Source: Cumulibacter manganitolerans (GTDB taxonomy: Bacteria; Actinomycetota; Actinomycetes; Mycobacteriales; Antricoccaceae). Taken from it: 64,000 nt of DNA. Location: assembly GCF_009602465.1 (NCBI RefSeq), contig NZ_WBKP01000012.1, forward strand, positions 22,487 through 86,486, read 5' to 3'. Both the position numbers and the translations under genes were made by a program. Each line of letters begins with the position of its first letter. The first letter of the stretch is position 1. Below are positions 42,241 through 50,336 of this stretch, one piece after another. Below the pieces are notes generated by a model. The model ran no database searches. It was not told the DNA's origin and worked only from the letters and a program-made list of their open reading frames with translations.

Positions 42241-43764
42241 GTGACCGAGCAGTCTGACCTCGAGGTGGTGTGGTCCACCGCGATCGCTGGCATACCTCCC
42301 GCCGAGCTGACCGGGCGTTCCCGGGCCCTCCTTCGGATGACCAAGCCGGTCGGGCTCATGGGCACCACCGCCCTCATCACGGCGCCGGACCACTTCACGC
42401 AGAACATGATCGAGACCAAGCTGCGGCCGATCTTGAACAAGGTGCTGTCGGACACCCTGGCGAAGGACGTGCAGATCGCGGTCACGGTGGACTCGACCAT
42501 GAGCACCGGCCTGCTGCCCGAGGACGACGACTTGCCGGACCCGCTCGCTTCCTACGGCGAGTCGGCGCCGACCGCCCCCGCGGGGGCAGAACCACCCACC
42601 CGGACCCACGCGGACCGCTCGGCCGGCGGATACGTCGGTGCCACCCCACTGGGTCGCGCCCCCGCCTACGCCGAGCCGGCCTCGCCGTCCGGCGGCGCCC
42701 GCGTGACCGCGCCGGGCCGGCTGAACCCGAGGTACACCTTCGAGAACTTCGTGCGGGGGCCGTCCAACCGGCTCGCGTTCGCGGCCGCCTCGGCCGTCGC
42801 CGAGGCACCGGCGAAGGCGTACAACCCGCTGTTCATCTACGGCGATTCGGGACTCGGCAAGACCCACCTGCTACACGCGATCGGTAACTACGCCTATCAG
42901 GTGTTCCCCGACATCAAGGTCCTCTACGTGAGCTCCGAGGAGTTCACCAACGACTTCATCAACGCCATCGCGAACGCGGGCCGGGGCGGCGGCGACCAGC
43001 GCGAGCAGTTCCGGCGCCGGTACCGCGAGGTCGACATCCTGATGATCGACGACATCCAGTTCCTGGAGCGTGCCGAGCAGACGCAGGAGGAGTTCTTCCA
43101 CACCTTCAACACGCTGCACAACGCGAACAAGCAGATCGTCATCACCTCCGACCGCACTCCCAAGGAGCTGACCACGCTCGAGGACCGGCTGCGCAGCAGG
43201 TTCGCCGGCGGTCTGACGCCGGACATCCAGACCCCGGACCTCGAGACCCGGCTGGCGATTCTGCGGAACAAGGCCGCGCAGGAGGGGTTGACCGTCTCGC
43301 CCGAGGTGCTGGACCTGCTGGCCACGAAGATCCAGAGCAACATCCGCGAGCTCGAAGGGGCGCTGATCCGGGTATCGGCGTTCGCCAGCCTCACCGGGCA
43401 GGGCGTCGATCTCAACCTCGCGCAGCAGGTCATCAAGGATCTCGTCCCCGATCACGACAGCCAGCAGATCAGCGCGACGACGATCATGCAGCAGGTCTCG
43501 ACGTACTACGACGTGTCGATCGACGACCTGTGCGGACGCAACCGTTCGAAGACGCTCGTGATGCCGCGGCAGATCGCGATGTACCTGTGCCGTGAGCTCA
43601 CCGACCTGTCGCTGCCGCGCATCGGGCAGCAGTTCGGCGGCAAGGACCACACGACGGTGATGCACGCGGTGAAGAAGGTGGCCAACGAGATGAAGGAGAA
43701 GCGTCCCATCTACAACCAGGTCGCCGAGCTCACCGCGCTGATCAAGTCCGAGGGACGCCGGTGA
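42241..43764 (+). CDS. dnaA: chromosomal replication initiator protein DnaA
   Basis: A 507-residue replication initiator. Domain I (1-90) begins EVVWSTAIAGIPP and contains ITAPDHFTQNMIE; a proline/alanine-rich domain II spans about 95-160; the AAA+ domain III has Walker A GDSGLGKT (201-208), Walker B LMIDDIQFL and the sensor segments; domain IV ends with the DnaA signature GGKDHTTVMHAVKKV that reads DnaA boxes. The GTG start lies 22 bases after a perfect DnaA box, so initiation control and autoregulation are likely linked. Confidence 0.98.
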   Translation: MTEQSDLEVVWSTAIAGIPPAELTGRSRALLRMTKPVGLMGTTALITAPDHFTQNMIETKLRPILNKVLSDTLAKDVQIAVTVDSTMSTGLLPEDDDLPDPLASYGESAPTAPAGAEPPTRTHADRSAGGYVGATPLGRAPAYAEPASPSGGARVTAPGRLNPRYTFENFVRGPSNRLAFAAASAVAEAPAKAYNPLFIYGDSGLGKTHLLHAIGNYAYQVFPDIKVLYVSSEEFTNDFINAIANAGRGGGDQREQFRRRYREVDILMIDDIQFLERAEQTQEEFFHTFNTLHNANKQIVITSDRTPKELTTLEDRLRSRFAGGLTPDIQTPDLETRLAILRNKAAQEGLTVSPEVLDLLATKIQSNIRELEGALIRVSAFASLTGQGVDLNLAQQVIKDLVPDHDSQQISATTIMQQVSTYYDVSIDDLCGRNRSKTLVMPRQIAMYLCRELTDLSLPRIGQQFGGKDHTTVMHAVKKVANEMKEKRPIYNQVAELTALIKSEGRR

Positions 43765-44161
43765 CGGAGTTCGAGCGGCGCTCGTCCGGCTTATCCCCCG
43801 TTGTGGATAAGCATGTGGAGAACTGTGGACGAGCTGGGGAGGTCGCTGTGGGCCGTTGTGCATGGTCTCGTGCAGTCCACAGCAGGCGCGGTTTCTCGGC
43901 GGCGTCGTCCACCACGCGTCAACATGGCGTCCGGCTCGGTGACCTGCGGAAAGCCCGGTTATCCACAGCGTCCACAAGTCCTATGACTACTACGGGATGT
44001 AATAAATACGGAAATCCCGATCATGTCTGCCAGCGGCGAATGTGTGGACATCCGCTGACGGGCGCCCTCGCCGCGCCGCCCCGGGCGGCTGCCGGTACCG
44101 TGCTGGCCAGCAGGGTGCGTGGCCGTTCCCGATTGCTCTCGAACGACGTGCAGGAGATTCG
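43765..44161. other. oriC: dnaA-dnaN intergenic region, probable oriC core
   Basis: 397 bp with several DnaA boxes: perfect TGTGGATAA (43802-43810), TGTGGAGAA (43814-43822), TGTGGACGA (43824-43832), perfect TTATCCACA (43959-43967) and weaker GTCCACA sites (43875-43881, 43970-43976). Directly after the right cluster lies the most AT-rich stretch around here (about 43981-44025, including GATGTAATAAATACGG), a good candidate for the DNA unwinding element. The arrangement matches actinobacterial origins between dnaA and dnaN. Confidence 0.88.
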
Positions 44162-45283
44162 ATGAAGTTTCAGGTGGAGCGCCAGGCGCTCGCGGACGCG
44201 GTGTCCTGGGTGGCCCGGGGCCTTCCGCAGCGCCCGCCGATGCCCGTGCTGGCCGGCATCCTGATGGTGGTGGACGCGGACGCCCTGACCGTGTCGAGCT
44301 TCGACTACGAGGTCTCGACGCAGATGAAGATCGACGCGAACGTCGATACCGCCGGCAAGACCCTTGTCTCGGGCCGGCTGCTGGCCGACATCACGAAGGC
44401 GCTGCCGAACAAGCCGGTCGAGATCTCCGTCGAGGGCTCGCGCGTCCTGCTGCGCTGTGGCACGTCGAAGTTCTCGCTGCCGAGCCTGCCGGTCGACGAC
44501 TACCCCGCGTTGCCGAAGCTTCCCGAGCTGGCGGGCTCTGTGGACGCCGATGAGTTCGCCCGCGTCGTCGGAACGGTCGCGGTCGCGGCGGGCCGCGACG
44601 AGACGCTCCCCATGCTGACCGGCGTCCGGATCGAGATCGAGGGCGACACCCTGACCTTCGCCGCGACCGATCGCTACCGCCTGGCGGTCCGCGAGATGAA
44701 GTGGGAACCGGCCGATCCGGGGCAGTCGACGGCCGTTCTCGTGCCGGCGAAGATGCTCAGCGACACCGCCAAGACGCTGGCCGGTGCGGGCAAGGTGAAC
44801 ATCTCGCTGTCCGCGGGCTCCGACGGGCTGATCGGCTTCTCCGGCGGCGACCGGCACTCCACGACGCGGCTGCTGGACCCCGACTTCCCGCCGTTCCGCA
44901 AGCTGCTGCCCACGGAGGCGGCGTCCACCGCCGACATCGAGACCGGCGCTCTGGTGGAAGCGGTCCGCCGCGTGGCCCTGGTCGCCGAGCGCGGTACGCC
45001 GGTGCAGCTGGGCTTCGAGGACGGCACCGTGACGCTGACCGTCGCCGGCGACGACGAGGGCTCGGCCGAGGAGTCGCTGGCGACCGAGCTCGCCGGTGAC
45101 CCGATCCGGATCGGGTTCAACCCCCACTACCTGCTCGACGGGCTGGGCGCCGTGGGCGCGGACTCGGTGCGGCTGTCGTTCCTGACCTCGACCAAGCCGG
45201 CGGTGCTCAGCCCCACCCCGGCGGAGGACGGCGAGCAGGACTCCTACCGCTACCTGATCATGCCGATGCGGCTGCCCGGCTGA
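44162..45283 (+). CDS. dnaN: DNA polymerase III subunit beta (sliding clamp)
   Basis: A 373-residue clamp with three beta-clamp domains. It begins MKFQVERQALADAVSWVARGLP; ETLPMLTGVRIEIEGDTLTFAATDRYRLAVRE marks the central domain, and the C-terminus PAEDGEQDSYRYLIMPMRLPG has the canonical YLIMPMR hydrophobic-pocket end that binds polymerases. The ATG lies directly after an AGGAG site. It is followed by repeat B2 ten bases after the stop, then gnd. Confidence 0.97.
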   Translation: MKFQVERQALADAVSWVARGLPQRPPMPVLAGILMVVDADALTVSSFDYEVSTQMKIDANVDTAGKTLVSGRLLADITKALPNKPVEISVEGSRVLLRCGTSKFSLPSLPVDDYPALPKLPELAGSVDADEFARVVGTVAVAAGRDETLPMLTGVRIEIEGDTLTFAATDRYRLAVREMKWEPADPGQSTAVLVPAKMLSDTAKTLAGAGKVNISLSAGSDGLIGFSGGDRHSTTRLLDPDFPPFRKLLPTEAASTADIETGALVEAVRRVALVAERGTPVQLGFEDGTVTLTVAGDDEGSAEESLATELAGDPIRIGFNPHYLLDGLGAVGADSVRLSFLTSTKPAVLSPTPAEDGEQDSYRYLIMPMRLPG

Positions 45284-45292
45284 CGATGCGTC

Positions 45293-45349
45293 CCGGTTGA
45301 TTCGTGCTCACTTCGGGCGTTGTCGCCCCACGCGAGCACAACTCAACGG
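45293..45349. repeat. palindromic intergenic repeat, family B copy 2
   Basis: It starts ten bases after the dnaN stop. Arms read CCGGTTGATTCGTGCTC against GAGCACAACTCAACGG; they pair with each other apart from one extra G and one mismatch, although the stem sequence differs from the other copies. The core CTCACTTCGGGCG and GGGCG-TTGT-CGCCC inner stem match the family. Confidence 0.8.
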
Positions 45350-45412
45350 AGGTGGCGATGGGGCACACTGGGTCGCAGAAGCCACTTCGCAGGACGTAGG
45401 CAAGGAGACACC

Positions 45413-46318
45413 ATGCAGGTCGGACTGGTCGGACTCGGAAAGATGGGCGGCAACATGGCCGACCGGCTCACGGCCGGCGGGCACGAGGTGGTCGGCTATG
45501 ACCGGTCGCCCCAGAGCAAGCGCACCGTCGACTCGTTGGAGTCGATGGTCGCCCGGCTGCAGACCCCGCGCGTGGTGTGGGTGATGGTGCCGGCCGGCGA
45601 TCCGACACGCGAGACGATCAAGGCACTGGCGGACCTGCTCGAGCAGGGCGACCTGGTCGTGGACGGCGGCAACTCGAAGTACACCGACGACCAGGCCAAC
45701 GCCGAGCTGCTGGGCACGAAGGGCATCGGCTTCGTGGACTGCGGCGTGTCCGGCGGGGTGTGGGGCAAGACCGAGGGCTACGCCCTGATGTGCGGCGGGG
45801 ACGAGCAGTACGTGCGCCTGGCCCAGCCGCTGTTCGACGCCCTCAAGCCCGAGGGTGCGCACGGTTTCGTGCACGCCGGCAAGGTGGGCGCCGGTCACTT
45901 CACGAAGATGGTCCACAACGGCATCGAGTACGGCATGATGCAGGCGTACGCCGAGGGATACGAGCTGCTGCAGAAGGTCGACCTCGTCGAGAACGTCGAT
46001 GCGGCCTTCGCGTCCTGGCAGAGCGGCACCGTGGTCCGCTCGTGGCTGCTGGATCTGCTGGTCCGCGCGACGAAGGACGACCCGAACCTCGAGGGCATCC
46101 GCGGCTACGCCCAGGATTCCGGCGAGGGCCGCTGGACCGTCGAGGCGGCGATCGAGAACGCCGTCCCGCTGCCGGTCATCACCGCGGCGCTGTTCGCCCG
46201 ATTCGCCTCTCGCCAGGACGAGTCGCCGGCGATGAAGGTGATTGCGGCGTTGCGCAACCAGTTCGGCGGCCACGCCGTCGGCAAGGCGGGCGACCGCGGC
46301 GACGTGCCGATCAGCTGA
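45413..46318 (+). CDS. gnd: 6-phosphogluconate dehydrogenase, decarboxylating (short GndA/YqeC type)
   Basis: A 301-residue dehydrogenase of the oxidative pentose phosphate pathway. The N-terminal cofactor motif is VGLVGLGKMGGNMADRL; DGGNSKYTDDQ, GVSGGVWGKTEGYALMCGG and GAGHFTKMVHNGIEYGMMQAYAEG carry the substrate and catalytic Lys residues. The length of about 300 residues marks the short, often NAD-linked, subgroup. AAGGAG precedes the ATG. Placement between dnaN and recF is as in Streptomyces and relatives. Confidence 0.93.
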   Translation: MQVGLVGLGKMGGNMADRLTAGGHEVVGYDRSPQSKRTVDSLESMVARLQTPRVVWVMVPAGDPTRETIKALADLLEQGDLVVDGGNSKYTDDQANAELLGTKGIGFVDCGVSGGVWGKTEGYALMCGGDEQYVRLAQPLFDALKPEGAHGFVHAGKVGAGHFTKMVHNGIEYGMMQAYAEGYELLQKVDLVENVDAAFASWQSGTVVRSWLLDLLVRATKDDPNLEGIRGYAQDSGEGRWTVEAAIENAVPLPVITAALFARFASRQDESPAMKVIAALRNQFGGHAVGKAGDRGDVPIS

Positions 46319-46462
46319 CGCATCGGGGCCGCAGTCTCGCCGGGTGGGTTGTCACCGCGCGAAAAGCGGGCTTCGGCGTCGAAAGCGGGCAACTTTCCCC
46401 GTTCTTGCCGTCAAAGTCCGCTCGGCCAGGCGGCCGTCGCTGGGCCGCGCTCGTACCTTGCG

Positions 46463-46474
46463 GGTTACGTAACC
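46463..46474. promoter_or_regulatory. GGTTACGTAACC palindrome, candidate ArsR-type operator
   Basis: A perfect 12-bp palindrome 19 bp before the GTG of the ArsR-AHSA1 fusion. TACATA (46482-46487), six bases before the GTG, is a possible -10 element of a leaderless transcript, so a repressor bound here would block RNA polymerase. Autoregulation is inferred. Confidence 0.6.
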
Positions 46475-46493
46475 GCAGTGGTACATATGGGAT

Positions 46494-47312
46494 GTGACCC
46501 GAGGACCGGCGTGGGAAGCGCTGACCGACCCCACCCGCCGCGCGATCGTCCGCCGGCTGGCGACCGGCGAACGGACGGCGGGGGAGCTGGCCGAGCTGTT
46601 CCAGATCGCCCGGCCGGGGGTCTCGCGGCATCTCAGGGTGTTGCGCGAGCATGGTGTCGTGACCGTCCGGGCCGACGGGCAGCGCAGGATCTACCGGCTA
46701 CGGCTCGAGGCGATCAGCGGTATCGAACGGTGGTGCGGCGAGGTCGTGTCGCTGGCAAGGACATCTCTCGGTGAGCGAGGGACCGGAGCGCCCGCGCGAG
46801 AAGCGAGCGGAAAGGGAAGGCAGATGATGGACGGGCTACTTGGGGTGCTACGCAACGGCACGGCCGGATCGGCGGTCGCCACGTTCGATCGCGTCTATCA
46901 CGTCGGCGTGGACGATCTGTGGGCCGCGATCACCGATCCGGAGCGGCTCGGGGGGTGGTTCGCCCGGCTCGACGGCGATCTGCACGAACGCGGCCACTTC
47001 ACGATCCACCGGCACAATGGGGACGTCGGCAACTGCCACGTGCTCGAGTGCTCGGCGCCGCGGCGGTTCTCCTTCGAGTGGCCGACCCCGACCGAGACCC
47101 TCGTGACGGTGACCGTCATGCCGGACCGGTCGGACACCCGCATCGAGCTGCGCCACGAGAACCTCACCCCGACGCAGGCTCCGGACCTCGCCGCGGGATG
47201 GGACGCCTATCTGCACACCCTCGACGACTACCTCAGTGACCGCCCGCTGCGCGATTGGCACAGCAGCTTCGACTCGGTGCGCGCCGGGTATCGCGCTCAG
47301 CTGCCGCTGTAG
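46494..47312 (+). CDS. ArsR-type HTH fused to SRPBCC (AHSA1-like) domain
   Basis: A 272-residue fusion. Residues 5-85 form an ArsR winged helix (ALTDPTRRAIVRRLATGERTAGELAELF; ARPGVSRHLRVLREHGVV), residues about 88-112 a Gly/Ser/Arg linker, and residues 125-270 an AHSA1-type SRPBCC domain (FDRVYHVGVDDLWAAITDPERLGGWF; RRFSFEWPTP; GWDAYLHTLDDYL). In most actinobacteria these two proteins come from adjacent genes; an internal ATG pair at the linker (residues 111-112) could be the ancestral second start. The SRPBCC part may sense a ligand and control DNA binding. The metal-binding Cys/His of classical ArsR are absent. Confidence 0.85.
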   Translation: MTRGPAWEALTDPTRRAIVRRLATGERTAGELAELFQIARPGVSRHLRVLREHGVVTVRADGQRRIYRLRLEAISGIERWCGEVVSLARTSLGERGTGAPAREASGKGRQMMDGLLGVLRNGTAGSAVATFDRVYHVGVDDLWAAITDPERLGGWFARLDGDLHERGHFTIHRHNGDVGNCHVLECSAPRRFSFEWPTPTETLVTVTVMPDRSDTRIELRHENLTPTQAPDLAAGWDAYLHTLDDYLSDRPLRDWHSSFDSVRAGYRAQLPL

Positions 47313-47369
47313 CCGAACCGCCAGGCGCGGCGACGATGAATCGGACCGTCGTGCCCGGTCTGTACTGGC

Positions 47370-47735
47370 ATGACGAAGACGACGAAGCTGATCAGCGTCT
47401 CGATTCCGGTCGCCGATCAGGATGCTGCGCTGCGGTTCTACACCGAGGTGCTCGGCTGCGAGCTCGAGGTCGATCAGGAGATCATGCCGGGCGGCCGGCT
47501 GGTTCAGGTGCGTCCGCCGGGCTCGCCGGTGTCGCTGGCACTGCTGCTCCCCGACGGGCCGATCCCCGTGGCGGTCCGGCTGGGTACCGGCGACGCCGAC
47601 GAGGCGTTCGTTCGCGTCGCTCGGGCGGGCGTTCGGGTGCACAACGAGGAGGTACTGCGTTGGCCGGGGGTCCCGCCGATGTTCTCCTTCGAGGACGTCG
47701 ACGGCAACGGGCTGGTGTATCTGCAGGACGAGTAG
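47370..47735 (+). CDS. VOC (glyoxalase/bleomycin resistance) family protein
   Basis: A 121-residue protein with two beta-alpha-beta-beta-beta modules: LISVSIPVADQDAALRFYTEVLGCEL and VHNEEVLRWPGVPPMFSFEDVDGNGLVYLQDE. The final FEDVDGNGLVYL is the usual VOC ending with a metal-ligand Glu position replaced or shifted. It follows the ArsR-AHSA1 fusion by 57 bp on the same strand; VOC proteins and AHSA1 proteins often share such ArsR-led operons. The substrate is unknown. Confidence 0.85.
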   Translation: MTKTTKLISVSIPVADQDAALRFYTEVLGCELEVDQEIMPGGRLVQVRPPGSPVSLALLLPDGPIPVAVRLGTGDADEAFVRVARAGVRVHNEEVLRWPGVPPMFSFEDVDGNGLVYLQDE

Positions 47736-47741
47736 CGCAGC

Positions 47742-48929
47742 TCAGGCCTGTTGACGCAGGTACTTGCCGAAGTGCGGCACGGTGAACGCGATCCTGCCGC
47801 GCTCGGCGGAGTAGATCAGGCCCTTCTTCAGCAGCGCGTCGCGCGCCGGTGACAGCGACTGCGGCTTGCGGCCGAGGTGTGCGGCGACGTCGGCGGTCGG
47901 CACGGAGTCGAGCTCGGGTTCGCTGCCCACGCCGAGGGCGACGTCCGCCATGGCGGCCAGGTACTCCCGTTCGCCGGGAGTCGCGCGTTCGAACCGGCTG
48001 CCGAAGAAGCCCACGGCGAGCTCGGCCTCGGCCTCCGGCGCCGCGACGCGGACGTCGTGGGCGGTCACCGGGGAGCCCGGTGCGAGATCCCAGACCGACT
48101 TGCCGTAGGCCTGGATGAAGTACGGATAGCCGCCGGTCGCCTCGTACATCGCGTCGAGGGCGTCGTCCTCGAACCGGGCGCCTTCTTCGGCGGCCGGGTT
48201 CATCAGCGCCCGATCGGCGGCCTCGCGCGGCAGCCGATCGATGCGCTGATAGCGGAACAGCCGTTCGGAGTACGACTTGCTGGCCGACAGCACCGCCGGC
48301 AGGTGCGGTAGCCCGGCCCCGACCACGATGACCGGAAGGCCGCTCTGTGAGATCTCGTGGCACGCGGCGCAGAGCGCGGAGATGTCGTCGGCCCCGATGT
48401 CCTGCATCTCGTCGATGAACACCGCAACGCCCTTGCCGGCTTCGGCGGCCACGCCGCCGACGTCCGTCAGCAGCTCGACCAGGTCGATCTCGATGTCGCC
48501 GGAGTCCGCGCGGCCCTTCGCCGCGGGCAGGTCGATTCCCGGGCTCCACCGCTCGGACAGCTTGGCCGATGCGCCCGCCTCGCGATGCGCGAAGGCCTTG
48601 ATCACCGCGAGCACGTCGTCCGCGGGGTGCCCGAGCTCGCGGATGGCCTGATGGACCGCGCTGGACAGCGGGCGGCGCAGCCGCTGGTCCGGCCGAGCCT
48701 CGATCTTGCCGGTGCCCCAGCCGCAGCGTACGGCGGCCGAGCGCAGCGTGTTCAGCAGCACGGTCTTGCCCACGCCACGCAGTCCGGTGAGAACGAGCGA
48801 GCGTTCGGGCCGACCGCGCGCGATACGTTCCAGGACGACGTCGAAGGCGGCGAGCTGCTCGTCCCGACCGGCGAGCTCGGGGGGACGCTGGCCGGCGCCG
48901 GGCGCGTAGGGATTTCGGATCGGGTCCAC
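47742..48929 (-). CDS. AAA ATPase (ORC1/CDC6-like ATP-binding protein)
   Basis: A 395-residue P-loop ATPase: Walker A GLRGVGKT (49-56), Walker B VAVFIDEMQDIG (about 169-179), a sensor-like VIVVGAGLPHLP and an arginine-rich RLFRYQRIDRLP segment, followed by TGGYPYFIQAYGKSVW and a C-terminal winged helix (DVAAHLGRKPQSLSPARDALLKKGLIY). The architecture is that of bacterial ORC/CDC6-like or STAND-type ATPases of unknown role. It is convergent with the VOC gene (six bases apart) and divergent from recF. It is not part of the usual origin gene order and probably came in with the ArsR-VOC pair. Confidence 0.82.
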   Translation of the reverse strand: MDPIRNPYAPGAGQRPPELAGRDEQLAAFDVVLERIARGRPERSLVLTGLRGVGKTVLLNTLRSAAVRCGWGTGKIEARPDQRLRRPLSSAVHQAIRELGHPADDVLAVIKAFAHREAGASAKLSERWSPGIDLPAAKGRADSGDIEIDLVELLTDVGGVAAEAGKGVAVFIDEMQDIGADDISALCAACHEISQSGLPVIVVGAGLPHLPAVLSASKSYSERLFRYQRIDRLPREAADRALMNPAAEEGARFEDDALDAMYEATGGYPYFIQAYGKSVWDLAPGSPVTAHDVRVAAPEAEAELAVGFFGSRFERATPGEREYLAAMADVALGVGSEPELDSVPTADVAAHLGRKPQSLSPARDALLKKGLIYSAERGRIAFTVPHFGKYLRQQA

Positions 48930-48947
48930 GATCAGACGGTATTCGGC

Positions 48948-48969
48948 TGTCTACGTCATTCGGTAGACA
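48948..48969. promoter_or_regulatory. inverted repeat upstream of the AAA ATPase gene
   Basis: TGTCTAC (48948-48954) and GTAGACA (48963-48969) form perfect 7-bp arms 8 bp apart, 19 bp upstream of the ATPase ATG. A related CGGTAGATA occurs at 49029-49037, followed by a CGATATATCG palindrome (49039-49048). The region is unusually AT-rich for this genome. It looks like a regulated divergent promoter; the regulator is unknown. Confidence 0.5.
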
Positions 48970-49157
48970 TTCCTAGCGTGTCGCATCGATGCGGGGTGAT
49001 CAGGGTATATCCGGCTTTCTAGCGTAATCGGTAGATAGCGATATATCGGGTGATCGAGGGCAGAGGGCTGTGGCCGACCGGCGGTGGGGGCCACGGGCGG
49101 AATCGAGGGTCCGCCTAGGCTGGGGGCGGCCGGATCGGGACGACGGGGAGGTGGCCG

Positions 49158-50327
49158 GTGCGCATCGATCGCCTGCAGGTCATCGACTTCCGCAACTATG
49201 TCGAGGCCGAGCTCGAGCTCGGCGCCGGGCCCAACCTGCTCGTCGGCGCGAACGGCCAGGGCAAGACCAACATCGTCGAGGCGATCGGCTACCTCGGCAC
49301 CCTCGCCTCGCATCGGGTGTCGAGCGACGTTCCGTTGATCCGGCGTACCGCCGAGCGTGCCGTAGTGCGTGCGATGTGCTCCAACGAGGGGCGCGCGTTG
49401 CTGATCGAGCTGGAGATCACGGCGGGGAAGGCCAACCGGGTGCGGATCAACAAGGCCCCGGTGACGCGGACCCGCGACGTGGTCGGCGTAGTGCGCTCGG
49501 TGCTCTTCGCCCCCGAGGATCTCGCCCTGGTCAAGGGCGATCCCGGCGATCGCCGACGGTTCCTCGACGATCTGTTGGTGCTGCGGCACCCGCGATACGC
49601 GGCGACCAAGGCCGACTTCGACCGGGTGCTCAGGCAACGCAACGCGCTGCTGAAGACCGCCGGCATGGCGCGCCGCGCCGGTCGGGACGGGGATCTGCGC
49701 ACTCTCGACGTCTGGGACGCCCATCTGGTCGAGCACGGCAGCGAGCTGCTGCACGGTCGCCTCGAGCTGATCGCGGGGCTGCGCCCGCACTACGAGGCCG
49801 CGTACGCCGGGGTCTCCGGGGCCGCGGACACCGTCGGCCTGCACTACCGTACGTCGGCCGCGGACCAGGACGACCAGGCGATCCACGACGTGCCCGGCCG
49901 CGACGACCTCGCGGCGATGATGCGCGAGCGGCTCGCCCAGGTGCGCCAGAAGGAGATCGATCGCGCGTTGACGCTCGTCGGACCGCAGCGCGACGAGCTG
50001 GTGCTGGAGCTCGACGAGTTCCCCGCCAAGGGCTACGCCAGCCACGGCCAGTCGTGGTCGATCGCGCTGGCGCTGCGGCTGGCGTCGTACGAGCTGCTGC
50101 GCGCCGAGGGGGCCGAGCCGATCCTGATGCTCGACGACGTGTTCGCCGAGCTGGACGCGAAGCGCCGCGCCCACCTGGCTGCCCTCGCGCAGCGCGCGGA
50201 GCAGACGGTGATCACCGCTGCCGTGCACGACGACATCCCCGCCGGTCTCGTCGCGCAGACCTTCGAGGTCGTGTCCGGGACGCTCGCGCCGTCCGGCACC
50301 GGGCCGTCTCGCCACCAGCCGAACTAG
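49158..50327 (+). CDS. recF: DNA replication and repair protein RecF
   Basis: A 389-residue SMC-like ATPase that loads RecA at gaps. MRIDRLQVIDFRNYVEAELEL is the family start, Walker A is GANGQGKTN, VLFAPEDLALVKGDPGDRRRFLDDLL the central signature, and the C-terminal LRLASYELLRAEGAEPILMLDDVFAELDAKRR holds the ABC signature region and Walker B. The GTG start has GGGGAGG upstream; TAGGCT at 49116-49121 may be a -10 element. It is followed by dciA. Confidence 0.95.
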   Translation: MRIDRLQVIDFRNYVEAELELGAGPNLLVGANGQGKTNIVEAIGYLGTLASHRVSSDVPLIRRTAERAVVRAMCSNEGRALLIELEITAGKANRVRINKAPVTRTRDVVGVVRSVLFAPEDLALVKGDPGDRRRFLDDLLVLRHPRYAATKADFDRVLRQRNALLKTAGMARRAGRDGDLRTLDVWDAHLVEHGSELLHGRLELIAGLRPHYEAAYAGVSGAADTVGLHYRTSAADQDDQAIHDVPGRDDLAAMMRERLAQVRQKEIDRALTLVGPQRDELVLELDEFPAKGYASHGQSWSIALALRLASYELLRAEGAEPILMLDDVFAELDAKRRAHLAALAQRAEQTVITAAVHDDIPAGLVAQTFEVVSGTLAPSGTGPSRHQPN

Positions 50328-50336
50328 GCTGGGGGC

